The position numbers were made by a program, and so were the translations under genes. DNA of 64,000 nucleotides. Source: Pseudomonas hormoni. GTDB lineage: Bacteria > Pseudomonadota > Gammaproteobacteria > Pseudomonadales > Pseudomonadaceae. Under the pieces are notes generated by a model. It was not told the origin of the DNA. It saw nothing but the letters and a program-made list of their open reading frames with translations, and ran no database searches. Where the stretch lies: contig NZ_CP075566.1 in the NCBI RefSeq assembly GCF_018502625.1, positions 4,140,001-4,204,000 of the forward strand. Direction: 5' to 3'. This document shows positions 19,306-27,953 of this stretch, piece by piece. How positions within the stretch are numbered: position 1 is the stretch's first letter; every line of letters begins with the position of its first letter.

Positions 19306-20676
19306 TTAAGGCCTGGCCTCGGTGAAGCTTTGCTCGCGACCTGTGTCAGGGTCCTCCGGGGGTGGAGTGGTTTCTGTCTCCGCCTCCGGTTCAGGGCTCG
19401 GCTCAGGATTGACCGGGCTGTGCATCTGGTCCTGCACCACTTGTTCATCGACACGCGGGTCAAGACAAGCCACCAGCGGCGAACTCGACATGCTGTCCGG
19501 CATGGCGACGTGATGCAGCGGCGCATCGTCCACCTGATGCAGGTTGGTCACCGCTTTCGGGCGGATCCGCCACACCAGCACCAACGCGAAGAAACTGAAG
19601 AAGGCGTAGAGCATCTGACTGCCGAACATCTTCATCAGCACCCCGGCGACCAGCGGCCCGATACTGGCGCCGACACCGTAGGTCACCAGCAACATCGCCG
19701 TCAGCGACACCCGGCGATCGCCCTCGACGTGGTCATTGGAGAACGCCACCGCCAATGGATACAGGCAAAACTTCACCAATGCACAGAGGAAGCCGGCGAT
19801 AAACAGCACCTCCAGCGGCACCTGCTTCATGATCGCCAGCGGCAAGGCGGCAACGGCCAGGAACAGCGCAAAACAGCGGATCAACAGCGCCCGGTCATAA
19901 CGGTCAGACAACCAGCCCAACGGCCACTGCACCAGCAGGCCGGCAAAAATGCAGCTACCCATGAACAGACCGACCTGCTCCGTGGACAACCCTTGCTGCG
20001 ACGCATACAGCGGCGCCAGACCGTAGAACGAACCGATGATCAGTCCCGCCCCCAGCACCGTACTCAACGACTGTGGCACGCGCTTGATGAAGAAGCGCGG
20101 CTCCATCGGCGCCGGGTGCAGAGGCGCCGGGTGAATCCGCCGGGTCAGGGCCACCGGCACCAGGCACAGGGCAAAGCACAGGGCGACCAGCATCAACAGC
20201 TCCAGACCGAGCGCCGGGTGCATGACCAGAATCAGTTGCCCCAGCACCAGGCCCAGATAGGACGCGATCATGTAACCGCTGAACACCGTCCCGCGTTGCG
20301 AAGCTTCGGCCTGCTCATTGAGCCAGCTTTCGATGACCATGTACTGGCACATCATGCCGAGGCCGACGATGACCCGCAAAAAGATCCAGGCAGGCAGCCA
20401 GTCCACCAGGCCATGGCCCAGCACCGCCGCCCCGACAATCCCGGCGCAGGCCGAATAGGCGCGGATATGCCCTACCCGGGCAATCAGCCGGTGACCGATC
20501 TTGCCCCCCAGCACCAGACCAAAATAGTTGGCCGCCATCAACGCACCGACCCACAGGCTGTCGACATGGTCGGCCGCCAGGCGCAAGCCCAGGTAAGTAC
20601 TCAGCAGGCCCGAGCCGATCAACATCATCAGCGAGGCAAAATACAGCGCTCGAAAGGGTTTCCAGATTTGGCGCAT
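19306..20676 (-). CDS. Major facilitator superfamily transporter (YcaD-like)
   Basis: 456 residues with about twelve hydrophobic segments up to residue 375. They include the MFS loop pattern GKIGHRLIARVGHIRAY after TM2 and GWLSDRYDRALLI after TM8. The C-terminal 80 residues are a hydrophilic, Pro/Glu-rich cytoplasmic tail (SPEPEAETETTPPPEDPD) that is unusually long. The order and Arg/Gly motifs resemble YcaD-type carriers. The substrate is unknown. Its coding direction is opposite to flgZ, and puuA-like lies upstream on the same strand after about 70 bp, but co-transcription is uncertain. Confidence 0.82.
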   Translation of the reverse strand: MRQIWKPFRALYFASLMMLIGSGLLSTYLGLRLAADHVDSLWVGALMAANYFGLVLGGKIGHRLIARVGHIRAYSACAGIVGAAVLGHGLVDWLPAWIFLRVIVGLGMMCQYMVIESWLNEQAEASQRGTVFSGYMIASYLGLVLGQLILVMHPALGLELLMLVALCFALCLVPVALTRRIHPAPLHPAPMEPRFFIKRVPQSLSTVLGAGLIIGSFYGLAPLYASQQGLSTEQVGLFMGSCIFAGLLVQWPLGWLSDRYDRALLIRCFALFLAVAALPLAIMKQVPLEVLFIAGFLCALVKFCLYPLAVAFSNDHVEGDRRVSLTAMLLVTYGVGASIGPLVAGVLMKMFGSQMLYAFFSFFALVLVWRIRPKAVTNLHQVDDAPLHHVAMPDSMSSSPLVACLDPRVDEQVVQDQMHSPVNPEPSPEPEAETETTPPPEDPDTGREQSFTEARP

Positions 20677-20746
20677 CGGCGTTCCGAGCGGCTCCTTGCA
20701 GTGAGAAACGGGCTATCCGAAAAGATAGCCCGAAGACGAAGGTTCG

Positions 20747-22090
20747 TCAGGCCTGGGCGGCCAGGACACGGCGCTCCCAGGGTGTAATTTCATCAAAGAA
20801 GCTGGTCAACTCCAGGGTCTTCGAAGCGACGTAGCCTTCGATGAACTCCTTGCCAAACAGTTCCTTCGCCAATTGGCTACGTTTCAGACGTTCGAGAGCG
20901 GCATGCAGGGTACACGGTAACGAAAGATTATCCGGCACCTCGAACTCACCCTGGATCGCTGCGCTCGGCTCCAGTTCGTTTTCAATACCGTACAGCCCCG
21001 CCGCCAGGCTCGCGGCGATCGCCAGATACGGATTGGCATCCGCCCCTGGCAAGCGGTTCTCGACCCGACGAGCGGCCGGCGAACTGGCCGGAATACGCAA
21101 GCCGGCCGCGCGATTGTCGTGGGACCAGCAGGCATTGTTCGGTGATGCGAACGGATGGCACAAGCGCTGATAGGAGTTGACGTTCGGCGCAAACAACGCG
21201 GTGAAATCCGCCATGCCCGCCTGCTGGCCACCGATGAAGTGACGGAAGGTCGCGGTCGGTTCACCGGCCTTGTCGCTGAACACGTTACGCCCGCTGCCGA
21301 TCTCGACGATGCTCTGGTGAATGTGCATCGAACTGCCCGGCGTATGCGCCAGCGGCTTGGCCATGCAGACCACGGTCAGGCCGTGCTTGAGCGCAACTTC
21401 CTTGAGCAGATGCTTGAACAGAAACGTCTGGTCGGCCAGCAGCAGCGGATCGCCGTGCAACAGATTGATCTCGAACTGGCTGACGCCCATCTCGTGCATG
21501 AACGTATCGCGCGGTAAACCGAGTGCCGCCATGCATTCGTAGACTTCACTGAAGAACGGACGCAAGCCGTTGTTGGAACTGACACTGAACGCCGAACAAC
21601 CGTCCTCGCGCCGACCATCCAGGCCCAGCGGCGGCTGGAAGGGTTGCGTCGGGTCGGTATTGGGCGCGAAGACAAAGAATTCCAGTTCGGTCGCAACCAC
21701 CGGCGCCAGGCCAAGTGCCGCGTAACGCGCGATGATGGCCTTGAGTTGGCCGCGGGTCGACAGGCTCGAGCTCTCGCCGGTCAGCTCGTCGGCATCGCAA
21801 ATGGCGAAGGCTCGTGGCTGCTTGCTCCAGGGCAAGCGGTGGATGTGTGCCGGATCGGGCACCAGTGCCAGGTCGCCGTCATCGCTGCCGTAAAAACGCG
21901 CTGGCGGATATCCGCCCATGATGCATTGCAGCAGCACACCCCGCGCCATCTGCAACCGCCGTCCTTCGAGAAACCCCTCGGCTGTCATGACCTTGCCACG
22001 GGGCACGCCGTTCAGGTCAGGCGTAACACATTCAATCTCATCAATGCCCGTCAGTCGCTGTGCGAGTGAACGCTGGCCATCGGTTGTCAT
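20747..22090 (-). CDS. Glutamine synthetase family protein (gamma-glutamylpolyamine synthetase-like)
   Basis: 447 residues from the ATG at 22088-22090 (AAAGGA upstream). The fold and catalytic motifs of class I glutamine synthetases are present: TELEFFVF (metal-binding Glu), HEMGVSQFEIN, GSSMHIHQS, NSYQRL and the ENRLPGADANPYLAIA stretch. The short N-terminus and the DLNGVPRGK motif place it with the PuuA-like group, which joins glutamate to putrescine or related amines rather than to ammonia. The exact amine cannot be read. No other puu genes lie nearby, so the specific assignment is tentative. Confidence 0.85.
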   Translation of the reverse strand: MTTDGQRSLAQRLTGIDEIECVTPDLNGVPRGKVMTAEGFLEGRRLQMARGVLLQCIMGGYPPARFYGSDDGDLALVPDPAHIHRLPWSKQPRAFAICDADELTGESSSLSTRGQLKAIIARYAALGLAPVVATELEFFVFAPNTDPTQPFQPPLGLDGRREDGCSAFSVSSNNGLRPFFSEVYECMAALGLPRDTFMHEMGVSQFEINLLHGDPLLLADQTFLFKHLLKEVALKHGLTVVCMAKPLAHTPGSSMHIHQSIVEIGSGRNVFSDKAGEPTATFRHFIGGQQAGMADFTALFAPNVNSYQRLCHPFASPNNACWSHDNRAAGLRIPASSPAARRVENRLPGADANPYLAIAASLAAGLYGIENELEPSAAIQGEFEVPDNLSLPCTLHAALERLKRSQLAKELFGKEFIEGYVASKTLELTSFFDEITPWERRVLAAQA

Positions 22091-22186
22091 GACGCAATCC
22101 TTTGTTGTTGTGCAAGCCGCGAACGGCGACCGTACAAAATAGGCTCCGCCTGTTCGGAATATCAAGCACTGCAAACAAAAAGAACG

Positions 22187-22879
22187 TTACGGCAGATAAA
22201 GGCTGAACACGCCGCCGCCCAACGGGCCGCCATTGCTGATTTCGGTGCGTCCGCCGATGCCGTTGCGCTGATGCAACGCGGCAATCCGCCCGGCGAAATA
22301 CAGACCCAGGCCGGTACTGCCGCTGCTGTGGTTGATGCCCTGCACGTAATCGGCCTGACGCTCGATCATTTCCGTCGGATAGCCTTCTCCATCGTCGTTG
22401 ATCGTCAGCACCAGTTGCCCGGCCTCATCGCTGACGCTGATCAACACCGAATGACGGGCATACCGGATGGCGTTGTTAATGCAATTGCCCAGCACCGACG
22501 CAATCAGTTCCCGGTCGAAGAATCCAAGCGGGCTCAGCGGGTCCACTTCGTACGTCGCCATGATGCCGCGGCTGGCGAACACGTCCTGGTGACAAGCCAG
22601 CTGCGCTTCGATGAAGTCATCCAGTTCGTGGTAGGCCGGTTGCAACGGCATCTGATTGACGCCGAGTTTGTACAGCCCCAGCAACTGCACGAGCATGCCG
22701 TTGAGGTGGGCAAACTCGAAATCGATCAAGCCCTGCTCCGGGGTGTGTCGCGCCGGGTCGGGCAAGCGCGCCAGCCATTGGCTGTGGGCCTGCATCAACA
22801 TCGCCAGCGAGTTCTTCATGTCGTGCACGGTGGAAGCGATCACCGTGGAGAAATCCAGTGCCGGGTTGTCTTGGTTCAT
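22187..22879 (-). CDS. Soluble histidine kinase without sensor domain
   Basis: 230 residues from the ATG at 22877-22879, which overlaps the stop of the upstream REC-TPR gene (ATGA). There is no membrane segment or sensor domain. The H-box is VHDMKNSLAML (His followed by Asp-x-Lys-Asn), then an N box NCINNAIRYA and G boxes NDDGEGYP and GSTGLGLYF. It should phosphorylate, or be controlled by, its overlapping REC-TPR partner. The pair resembles P. aeruginosa PA2571-PA2572, judged from memory. Inputs must come from other proteins because it lacks its own sensor. Confidence 0.85.
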   Translation of the reverse strand: MNQDNPALDFSTVIASTVHDMKNSLAMLMQAHSQWLARLPDPARHTPEQGLIDFEFAHLNGMLVQLLGLYKLGVNQMPLQPAYHELDDFIEAQLACHQDVFASRGIMATYEVDPLSPLGFFDRELIASVLGNCINNAIRYARHSVLISVSDEAGQLVLTINDDGEGYPTEMIERQADYVQGINHSSGSTGLGLYFAGRIAALHQRNGIGGRTEISNGGPLGGGVFSLYLP

Positions 22880-24480
22880 CCGCTGAACGCCTTGATTTTC
22901 AGTTTCTGATAACGCGCATACCGCGCGTCGGTGTCGGGCATCAGGCCGACCGTTTTCAGGCAGGCCCGACATTCTTCAAGCTCCGCCGACGGCACGCTGG
23001 TGTCGGTGCCGTGCAGCAGTGACTGCGCCATGTTCAGCGCGATACTGATGTTCTTCGGTTGCATCGCCAGAGCTTTGCGGAATGCCGCCCGCGCCTCTAC
23101 CAGGTTGCCGGTCTTGTACACCCGCACGCCTTGACGGTTGAGCTCCGCCGCATCATTGCCGGAGTTGAGGATGGTCGGGTCGTCGGTCAGTTTGGCGATG
23201 CTTTTCATCACGGTCGGATCGTCGCCATAGATTTCCACGCAGTTTTTCAGCATCGAGGCGCCGGCATCGGCCTGACCGAGCATTTGCAACTGCTTGGCCA
23301 CCAACAGTGCCGCTTCGGCACTCATGAACTGCTCCATGCCATCGAGGCGCAACATGGCTTGCTCGGTGAGCTTTTCCGCGGTTTCGGCGTCATTGAGCAA
23401 CAGGCTGGTGGCTTTCATCAGCCGCGCACGAATCTGCAGGCCCGGGTCGGACGGGTTTTCCTTGGCCACGGCACTCAGCGTGGTGTTGATCTCCAGCCGC
23501 GTGCGGGTATCCAGGCCTTTTTCGCTGCCCTTGCTGATCAACGCATGGGCCAGACCGAGGTTGCTTTCCGCGTCCTTGAAGCGTGACTGGGCGCCTTGGT
23601 TGACCGCCTGTCGATAAGCCTTGGACGCCGTGTCGAAATCTTCGTTGGCCATCGCCAACTTGCCCAGCAACGCTTGTCGGCGCACGGCCAGCGGCGACAA
23701 GCGAATCGCCTCCTCCAGCACTTGCTGCGCGGCCTTGGTATCGCCTTCGGCGACCAGCACATCCGCCATGCCGTCGTACAGCGCCGGCATCATCGGGAAC
23801 ACTTTCAGGGCTTTTTCGTAGACGCCTTTGGCCTGACTGACCTGACCGCGCTTGAACAGCAACTGGCCCAACCCGGCGAACGCCCACGGCAAAGGCCGAT
23901 CGGCAATGATGCCGTCGTAGAGTCGCTCCAGCGCCTCATTCTGATTCAAGTCACGCAGGGCATCGGCGCGGTAGCGCAGGCACAGCGGCGAGTAGCGGAT
24001 GTCCTGTTTGCACAGCGCGATGCAGGCATTGAGCACTTCGACCGGTTTGCCGCGATCGAGGGCCTGCAGGATCGGCTTGAGCAAGGTCTTGCGCTGCTCC
24101 AGACGCTCCAGACGCTGGGCCAGGCCCGAGCGGTTGAACGGTTTGGTCAGGTACGCATCGGGCTCGTGCTCCAGCGCACTGAGCACCATCGCCTGGCTAG
24201 TCTCGGCGGTGACCATGACAAACACGGCTTCATGGCTGATCAGCTTCTCGACCATCAGGTCTTCGAGCACCTGCTGACCATTCTTCTTGCCGTCACCGAG
24301 GTGGAAATCCTGCAGGATGAAATCGTAGGACTTCTGTGAACACATGCGCAGCGCCTGCTCGCCAGTGTCGGCGGTGTCCACGTCCTTGACGCCCAGCTCA
24401 CGCAGCATGGAACGGACCGAACTGCGGAAATCGGAGAAATCATCGACGATCAGAAAACGCTTTTGGTGATACGACAGCAT
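22876..24480 (-). CDS. Response regulator with TPR output domain
   Basis: 534 residues from the ATG at 24478-24480 (TGGAAA upstream). The receiver domain occupies about residues 8-125 with IVDDFSDFRS, a phosphoacceptor in FILQDFHLGDG, MVTAETS and the Lys in YLTKPFNRSG. The rest is a helical array of tetratricopeptide-like repeats (for example GQLLFKRGQVSQAKGVYEKA and LGKLAMANEDFDTASKAYRQ). There is no DNA-binding domain, so output is by protein contact. It is translationally coupled to the short kinase downstream. Similar regulators influence motility and virulence in P. aeruginosa; the role here is inferred only. Confidence 0.85.
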   Translation of the reverse strand: MLSYHQKRFLIVDDFSDFRSSVRSMLRELGVKDVDTADTGEQALRMCSQKSYDFILQDFHLGDGKKNGQQVLEDLMVEKLISHEAVFVMVTAETSQAMVLSALEHEPDAYLTKPFNRSGLAQRLERLEQRKTLLKPILQALDRGKPVEVLNACIALCKQDIRYSPLCLRYRADALRDLNQNEALERLYDGIIADRPLPWAFAGLGQLLFKRGQVSQAKGVYEKALKVFPMMPALYDGMADVLVAEGDTKAAQQVLEEAIRLSPLAVRRQALLGKLAMANEDFDTASKAYRQAVNQGAQSRFKDAESNLGLAHALISKGSEKGLDTRTRLEINTTLSAVAKENPSDPGLQIRARLMKATSLLLNDAETAEKLTEQAMLRLDGMEQFMSAEAALLVAKQLQMLGQADAGASMLKNCVEIYGDDPTVMKSIAKLTDDPTILNSGNDAAELNRQGVRVYKTGNLVEARAAFRKALAMQPKNISIALNMAQSLLHGTDTSVPSAELEECRACLKTVGLMPDTDARYARYQKLKIKAFSG

Positions 24481-24659
24481 CGAAGATTTCCAGGCAATTT
24501 TAAGAAGAAGATCATGACTGTCCGGGTTATCGGCCAGCAGGGCCATTCACTTGAAGAAATGGGAGTGCGATCGCGCAATTGGGCCCGAGTTTGATGCGCC
24601 CCAGCACCCTGAATTTCCTGGTGGTGAGGCATCGGCACATCGGCGGGTGAGCGCGCACG

Positions 24660-24700
24660 AAAAAGCCCCGCCGGATGCTGGATCCTGGCGGGGCTTTCTT
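24660..24700 (-). terminator. Terminator after tRNA-Arg(CCT)
   Basis: On the minus strand AAAGCCCCGCC ... GGCGGGGCTTTTT, directly after the tRNA 3' end. Confidence 0.88.
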
Positions 24701-24724
24701 GACAGCCGAAGGGCTGGAATTTGA

Positions 24725-24801
24725 TGGTGTCCCAGGGCAGGTTCGAACTGCCAACCTTCCCCTTAGGAGGGGGATGCTCTATCCAATTGAGCTACTGAGA
24801 C
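24725..24801 (-). tRNA. tRNA-Arg (anticodon CCT)
   Basis: 77 nt including an encoded CCA end. The acceptor stem GTCTCAG pairs with CTGGGAC (one G-T pair). The anticodon stem TCCCC/GGGGA encloses the loop CTCCTAA, giving anticodon CCT (reads AGG). The D and T arms are normal (GGTTCGAA region). It stands alone with its own terminator. Confidence 0.96.
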
Positions 24802-24935
24802 ACAAGTCGCCCGCGAGAAAACGCGGCGCGATGGACGGCGTGCATGTTAACGGGCGGGTCTGCGTTTGTCATGTCGTCCTTAGCGCTTTTTAAGTGTAGG
24901 CAGGCGCCCCTCGACAGCGAGGGATTTGTTTACCG

Positions 24936-24977
24936 TGCAAATTGCATCACCGCAAAAAGCCATCATTGCAAATTGCA
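24936..24977 (+). promoter_or_regulatory. Twin palindromes, candidate upstream activating sites
   Basis: The dyad TGCAA-A-TTGCA occurs at 24936-24946 and at 24967-24977, exactly 31 bp apart. The second copy extends to a 17-bp dyad CATTGCAAATTGCAATG. They lie about 95-130 bp upstream of the start point expected from the sigma-54 promoter at 25045, the usual enhancer distance. The sequence does not match the NtrC or PhhR consensus that I know. Confidence 0.6.
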
Positions 24978-25042
24978 ATGCAGGCTCTTCTCGTGAACTT
25001 CCTAATTTATTGTTTTTAAAGGATTTAATAGGCGTTAGACTC

Positions 25043-25059
25043 TTGGCACGTCGGCTGCT
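25043..25059 (+). promoter_or_regulatory. Sigma-54 promoter of the small-protein pair
   Basis: TTGGCAC-GTCGG-CTGCT has GG and GC 10 bp apart (25045-25046, 25057-25058), with one departure from TTGCT. It is 35 bp before the start codon at 25094, leaving a leader of about 24 nt that contains GGAGG. Confidence 0.8.
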
Positions 25060-25093
25060 TTAGCTGTTCTCAAGAACAACGGAGGCCAGCCTC

Positions 25094-25327
25094 ATGAACA
25101 GCGCCCTTTTACTCTCGAACGCAATCGCTCTGGCGGTCTTGCTGGGCTTTCACTTTGCCCCCGAGAGCGGCGCCGAGCCGGTCGCCCAACGCATGCCCCA
25201 TTACCTTCAAGTACAGAGGGCGCCGCAATTGGCGGTGCTGAGCGATCAGCACGGCTTTGTCAGTCAGGAAGTGAGCCAGGAAAATATCCTGCTGCCGGCG
25301 CCGTCTTCAGAACGCCTGGTATTTTGA
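25094..25327 (+). CDS. Small hypothetical membrane-anchored protein
   Basis: 77 residues. I do not recognise the family. An N-terminal hydrophobic stretch (LLLSNAIALAVLLGFHF) could be a membrane anchor or uncleaved signal, followed by about 55 polar residues (QVQRAPQLAVLSDQHGFVSQ, NILLPAPSSERLVF). The start is supported by GGAGG at the right distance and by the sigma-54 promoter in front. A second small membrane-protein gene follows after 22 bp, suggesting a two-gene operon controlled by an unidentified enhancer-binding protein. Function unknown. Confidence 0.7.
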   Translation: MNSALLLSNAIALAVLLGFHFAPESGAEPVAQRMPHYLQVQRAPQLAVLSDQHGFVSQEVSQENILLPAPSSERLVF

Positions 25328-25349
25328 ACAACCCCCTCAGGAGCACAGC

Positions 25350-25529
25350 ATGTCCAAATCAGCCGCAGGATTTTTCATCCTTGCCCTACTGAGCGGCATT
25401 CTTCATTTGTCACTGGTCCAGGACTCGGTTGTCACCCTGCCCCTCATTGCCTGCGGCGTTTTCAGCGCACTGTTCGTTCTGGCGCTGATCGCTGGCCGCA
25501 AGATCAAGTTCGACCCGGTCTTGCGCTGA
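25350..25529 (+). CDS. Small hypothetical membrane protein (59 aa)
   Basis: 59 residues from an ATG preceded by AGGAG, 22 bp after the previous small gene. It begins MSKSAAGFFILALLSGILHL and has two hydrophobic segments, about residues 7-24 and 27-49, joined by a short polar turn (VQDS). It ends with a basic GRKIKFDPVLR tail. That is a two-pass inner-membrane miniprotein in shape. Family not recognised. The ribosome site, spacing and shared sigma-54 promoter argue for a real gene. Confidence 0.65.
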   Translation: MSKSAAGFFILALLSGILHLSLVQDSVVTLPLIACGVFSALFVLALIAGRKIKFDPVLR

Positions 25530-26083
25530 CTCGCAGCAGATTCAACAGATGGGCAGTCCAGCGCGAAGCCGCCCTCGTAATTATCCTCCGCACCTCTTCG
25601 CACCTCTTCGCAGCATTTGGCCTGCAGACGCTTTCGAGCTACCTCAAAGAGACTGTCCTGCAAAACCCGGAGGACTCTTCAAGTAAATCAGTCTGCCATC
25701 CATCCTGAATTAGCCTCCATGACGTGGTTGCCACTAGTAAATCGGCCATTTGCCACTATCCTGTACAAGGTAAGGAATCGTGATCGACTCCGCATGGCAT
25801 GTGCTTCAGGTGTCTTCGGACATCACGGGCAACAGGACGCCGCCAGAGATACAGACTGGGCAAACATTTCAAAACCAGTCTGCATTTCTGATAATTGGTG
25901 CTGGCATAACGCCGGCATCCAGTTCAATATTTGTCACAGAATTGACGCCAATGAACTGGCTACTTTGAGGCATGATGCGAGCCTCTATCAATTCAGGTTG
26001 AACATTTGGCCAGAGTCCTTGTCCTATCAGACATCGTGCGGCCAATCCCGAGAACCGCTCCCCTGAACTAACCGGTTAAATAT
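25530..26083. other. Long region before amrZ; possible 62-codon reading frame
   Basis: About 550 bp lie between the small-protein pair and amrZ. A GTG-started frame at 25780-25968 (62 codons, AAGG/AAGGA upstream, start MIDSAWHVLQVSSDITGNRT) is possible but has no recognisable features. A short tandem repeat CGCACCTCTT occurs twice near 25595. In P. aeruginosa amrZ is AlgU-dependent with a long leader; I could not pick a convincing AlgU promoter (GAACTT-N16-TCTGA) here, although TCTGA occurs at 25887. Confidence 0.4.
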
Positions 26084-26410
26084 ATGCGCCCATTGAAACA
26101 GGCAATTTATTCCAGCCGTACGGCTGACAAGTTCGTCGTACGTCTGCCAGACGGAATGCGTGAACGCATTGCCGAGGTGGCTCGCAATCATCATCGCAGC
26201 ATGAACTCCGAAATCATTGCGCGCCTTGAGCAGAGTCTTATTCAGGAAGGCGCATTGGGTGAAGAGTTGAGCATGCGCCTGGACAGCCCGGAGCTGTCAC
26301 TGCACGAACGCGAACTGCTGCAACGCTTCCGCCAACTTTCTCATCGCCAGCAAAACGCACTTGTTTCGCTGATTGCCCATGACGCCGAAATGGCCGCAGA
26401 CGCATCCTGA
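26084..26410 (+). CDS. amrZ: Ribbon-helix-helix transcription factor AmrZ (AlgZ)
   Basis: 108 residues. An Arc-family DNA-binding protein that in Pseudomonas controls alginate, motility (repressing fleQ in some species), c-di-GMP genes and iron uptake. The RHH region is [20 protein letters not shown] with [20 protein letters not shown], almost identical to the P. aeruginosa protein as I recall it. The C-terminal tetramerisation part is [20 protein letters not shown]. No Shine-Dalgarno is visible before the ATG (sequence ggttaaatat), unusual for a well-expressed regulator. A terminator follows at once. Confidence 0.96.
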   Translation: MRPLKQAIYSSRTADKFVVRLPDGMRERIAEVARNHHRSMNSEIIARLEQSLIQEGALGEELSMRLDSPELSLHERELLQRFRQLSHRQQNALVSLIAHDAEMAADAS

Positions 26411-26425
26411 TTCATCCGAAAGCTC

Positions 26426-26454
26426 GAGCCAGCATAATTGCTGGCTTTTTTTTG
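26426..26454 (+). terminator. Rho-independent terminator of amrZ
   Basis: GAGCCAGC-ATAATT-GCTGGC followed by eight T. Confidence 0.92.
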
Positions 26455-26470
26455 CCTGAAATTCGGGCAC

Positions 26471-26499
26471 AAAAAAACCCGCCGATAGGCGGGTTTTTC
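26471..26499. terminator. Terminator of mgtE (bidirectional)
   Basis: AAAAAAACCCGCC-GATA-GGCGGGTTTTT, between the convergent amrZ and mgtE genes. Confidence 0.9.
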
Positions 26500-26510
26500 A
26501 TATCTGGAAA

Positions 26511-27953
26511 TCAGAGCAGGAAGATGGTCGCCAGCCCAAGGAAGATAAAGAAGCCACCACTGTCTGTCATAGCCGTGATCATCACGCTGGCGCCCATCGC
26601 CGGATCGCGCCCCATCTTCGCCAGGGTCATGGGGATCAACACCCCCATCAACGCCGCCAGCAACAGGTTAAGCGTCATGGCGGCGGTCATCACCACGCCA
26701 AGCGACCAACTGCCGTACAGCATGTAGGCGACAACACCGATCACGCCGCCCCACACCAGGCCATTGATCAGGCCTACGGCCAACTCCTTGCGCATCAGGC
26801 GTGACGTGTTGCCGGTACTCACCTGGTCCAGCGCCATGGCGCGAACGATCATGGTGATGGTCTGGTTACCCGAGTTGCCGCCGATACCCGCTACGATCGG
26901 CATCAATGCCGCCAGCGCCACCAGTTTCTCAATCGAGCCTTCGAACAAACCGATCACGCGGGAGGCAATGAACGCGGTGATCAGGTTGACCGCCAGCCAG
27001 GCCCAGCGGTTACGCAGGGATTTCCAGACCGACGCGAAAATATCTTCTTCTTCCCGTAGACCCGCCATGTTGAGAACTTCGTTTTCGCTCTCTTCACGAA
27101 TCAGGTCGACCATTTCATCGATGGTCAGACGGCCGATCAGCTTGCCGTTCTTGTCGACCACAGGCGCCGAGATCAAGTCATAACGTTCGAACGCTTGTGC
27201 GGCATCGTAGGCATCTTCGTCCGGGTGAAAACTCACCGGATCGCTGGCCATGACTTCCGAAACTTGCTTTTCCGGGTCGTTGACCAACAGACGCTTGATT
27301 GGCAACACGCCCTTGAGCACGCCGTCGTAATCGACCACAAACAGTTTGTCAGTGTGACCTGGCAGCTCCTTGAGCCGGCGCAGGTAACGCAAAACCACTT
27401 CGAGACTGACGTCCTCACGGATCGTCACCATCTCGAAGTCCATCAGCGCACCGACCTGCTCCTCGTCATAGGACAACGCGGAGCGAACGCGCTCACGCTG
27501 TTGACCGTCGAGGGTTTCCATCAGCTCGTGGACGACGTCTCGCGGCAGCTCGGAGGCCAGGTCAGCCAGCTCGTCGGCATCCATGTCCTTGGCCGCGGCC
27601 AGGAGCTCGTGATCGTCCATGTCGGCGATCAGGGTTTCACGCACCGAGTCGGAGACTTCAAGCAGGATGTCGCCGTCGCGATCAGCCTTGACCAATTGCC
27701 AGAGCGTCAGACGGTCGTCCAGCGGCAGGGCTTCAAGGATGTAGGCGACGTCGGCGGAGTGCAGGTCATCGAGCTTGCGTTGCAGCTCGACGAGGTTTTG
27801 CCGGTGAACCAGATTCTCGACCCGGTCGTGATGCGGGCCTTCCTGGCGGTGAGTCAAATCTTCGACCACCCGCTGACGCTGCAACAGCTCAACGACTTGA
27901 GCGAGGCGGTCCTGCAGGCTCTCTTGCGTTTTCTTTACTTCAACTTCGGACAT
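26511..27953 (-). CDS. mgtE: Magnesium channel/transporter MgtE
   Basis: 480 residues. It conducts Mg2+ across the inner membrane and closes when cytosolic Mg2+ is high. The N-terminal superhelical MgtE_N domain covers about 45-145 (DDLHSADVAYILEALPLDDR). Two CBS domains follow (VTIREDVSLEVVLRYLR; VSFHPDEDAYDAAQAFERYD). Five membrane segments come after residue 310, with the pore-lining PIVAGIGGNSGNQTITMIVR and the closing AMTDSGGFFIFLGLATIFLL. The 60-residue N-terminal extension before the MgtE_N domain is coiled and polar. It complements phoPQ elsewhere in the window in Mg2+ homeostasis. Confidence 0.95.
   Translation of the reverse strand: MSEVEVKKTQESLQDRLAQVVELLQRQRVVEDLTHRQEGPHHDRVENLVHRQNLVELQRKLDDLHSADVAYILEALPLDDRLTLWQLVKADRDGDILLEVSDSVRETLIADMDDHELLAAAKDMDADELADLASELPRDVVHELMETLDGQQRERVRSALSYDEEQVGALMDFEMVTIREDVSLEVVLRYLRRLKELPGHTDKLFVVDYDGVLKGVLPIKRLLVNDPEKQVSEVMASDPVSFHPDEDAYDAAQAFERYDLISAPVVDKNGKLIGRLTIDEMVDLIREESENEVLNMAGLREEEDIFASVWKSLRNRWAWLAVNLITAFIASRVIGLFEGSIEKLVALAALMPIVAGIGGNSGNQTITMIVRAMALDQVSTGNTSRLMRKELAVGLINGLVWGGVIGVVAYMLYGSWSLGVVMTAAMTLNLLLAALMGVLIPMTLAKMGRDPAMGASVMITAMTDSGGFFIFLGLATIFLL

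Noticed and set aside
25862..25891. AlgU promoter for amrZ
   Set aside because: TCTGA is present at 25887 but no GAACTT-like -35 lies at 16-17 bp.
24725..26083. Integrated element at tRNA-Arg(CCT)
   Set aside because: No integrase and no repeat of the tRNA 3' end were found in the following DNA; the neighbours look chromosomal.
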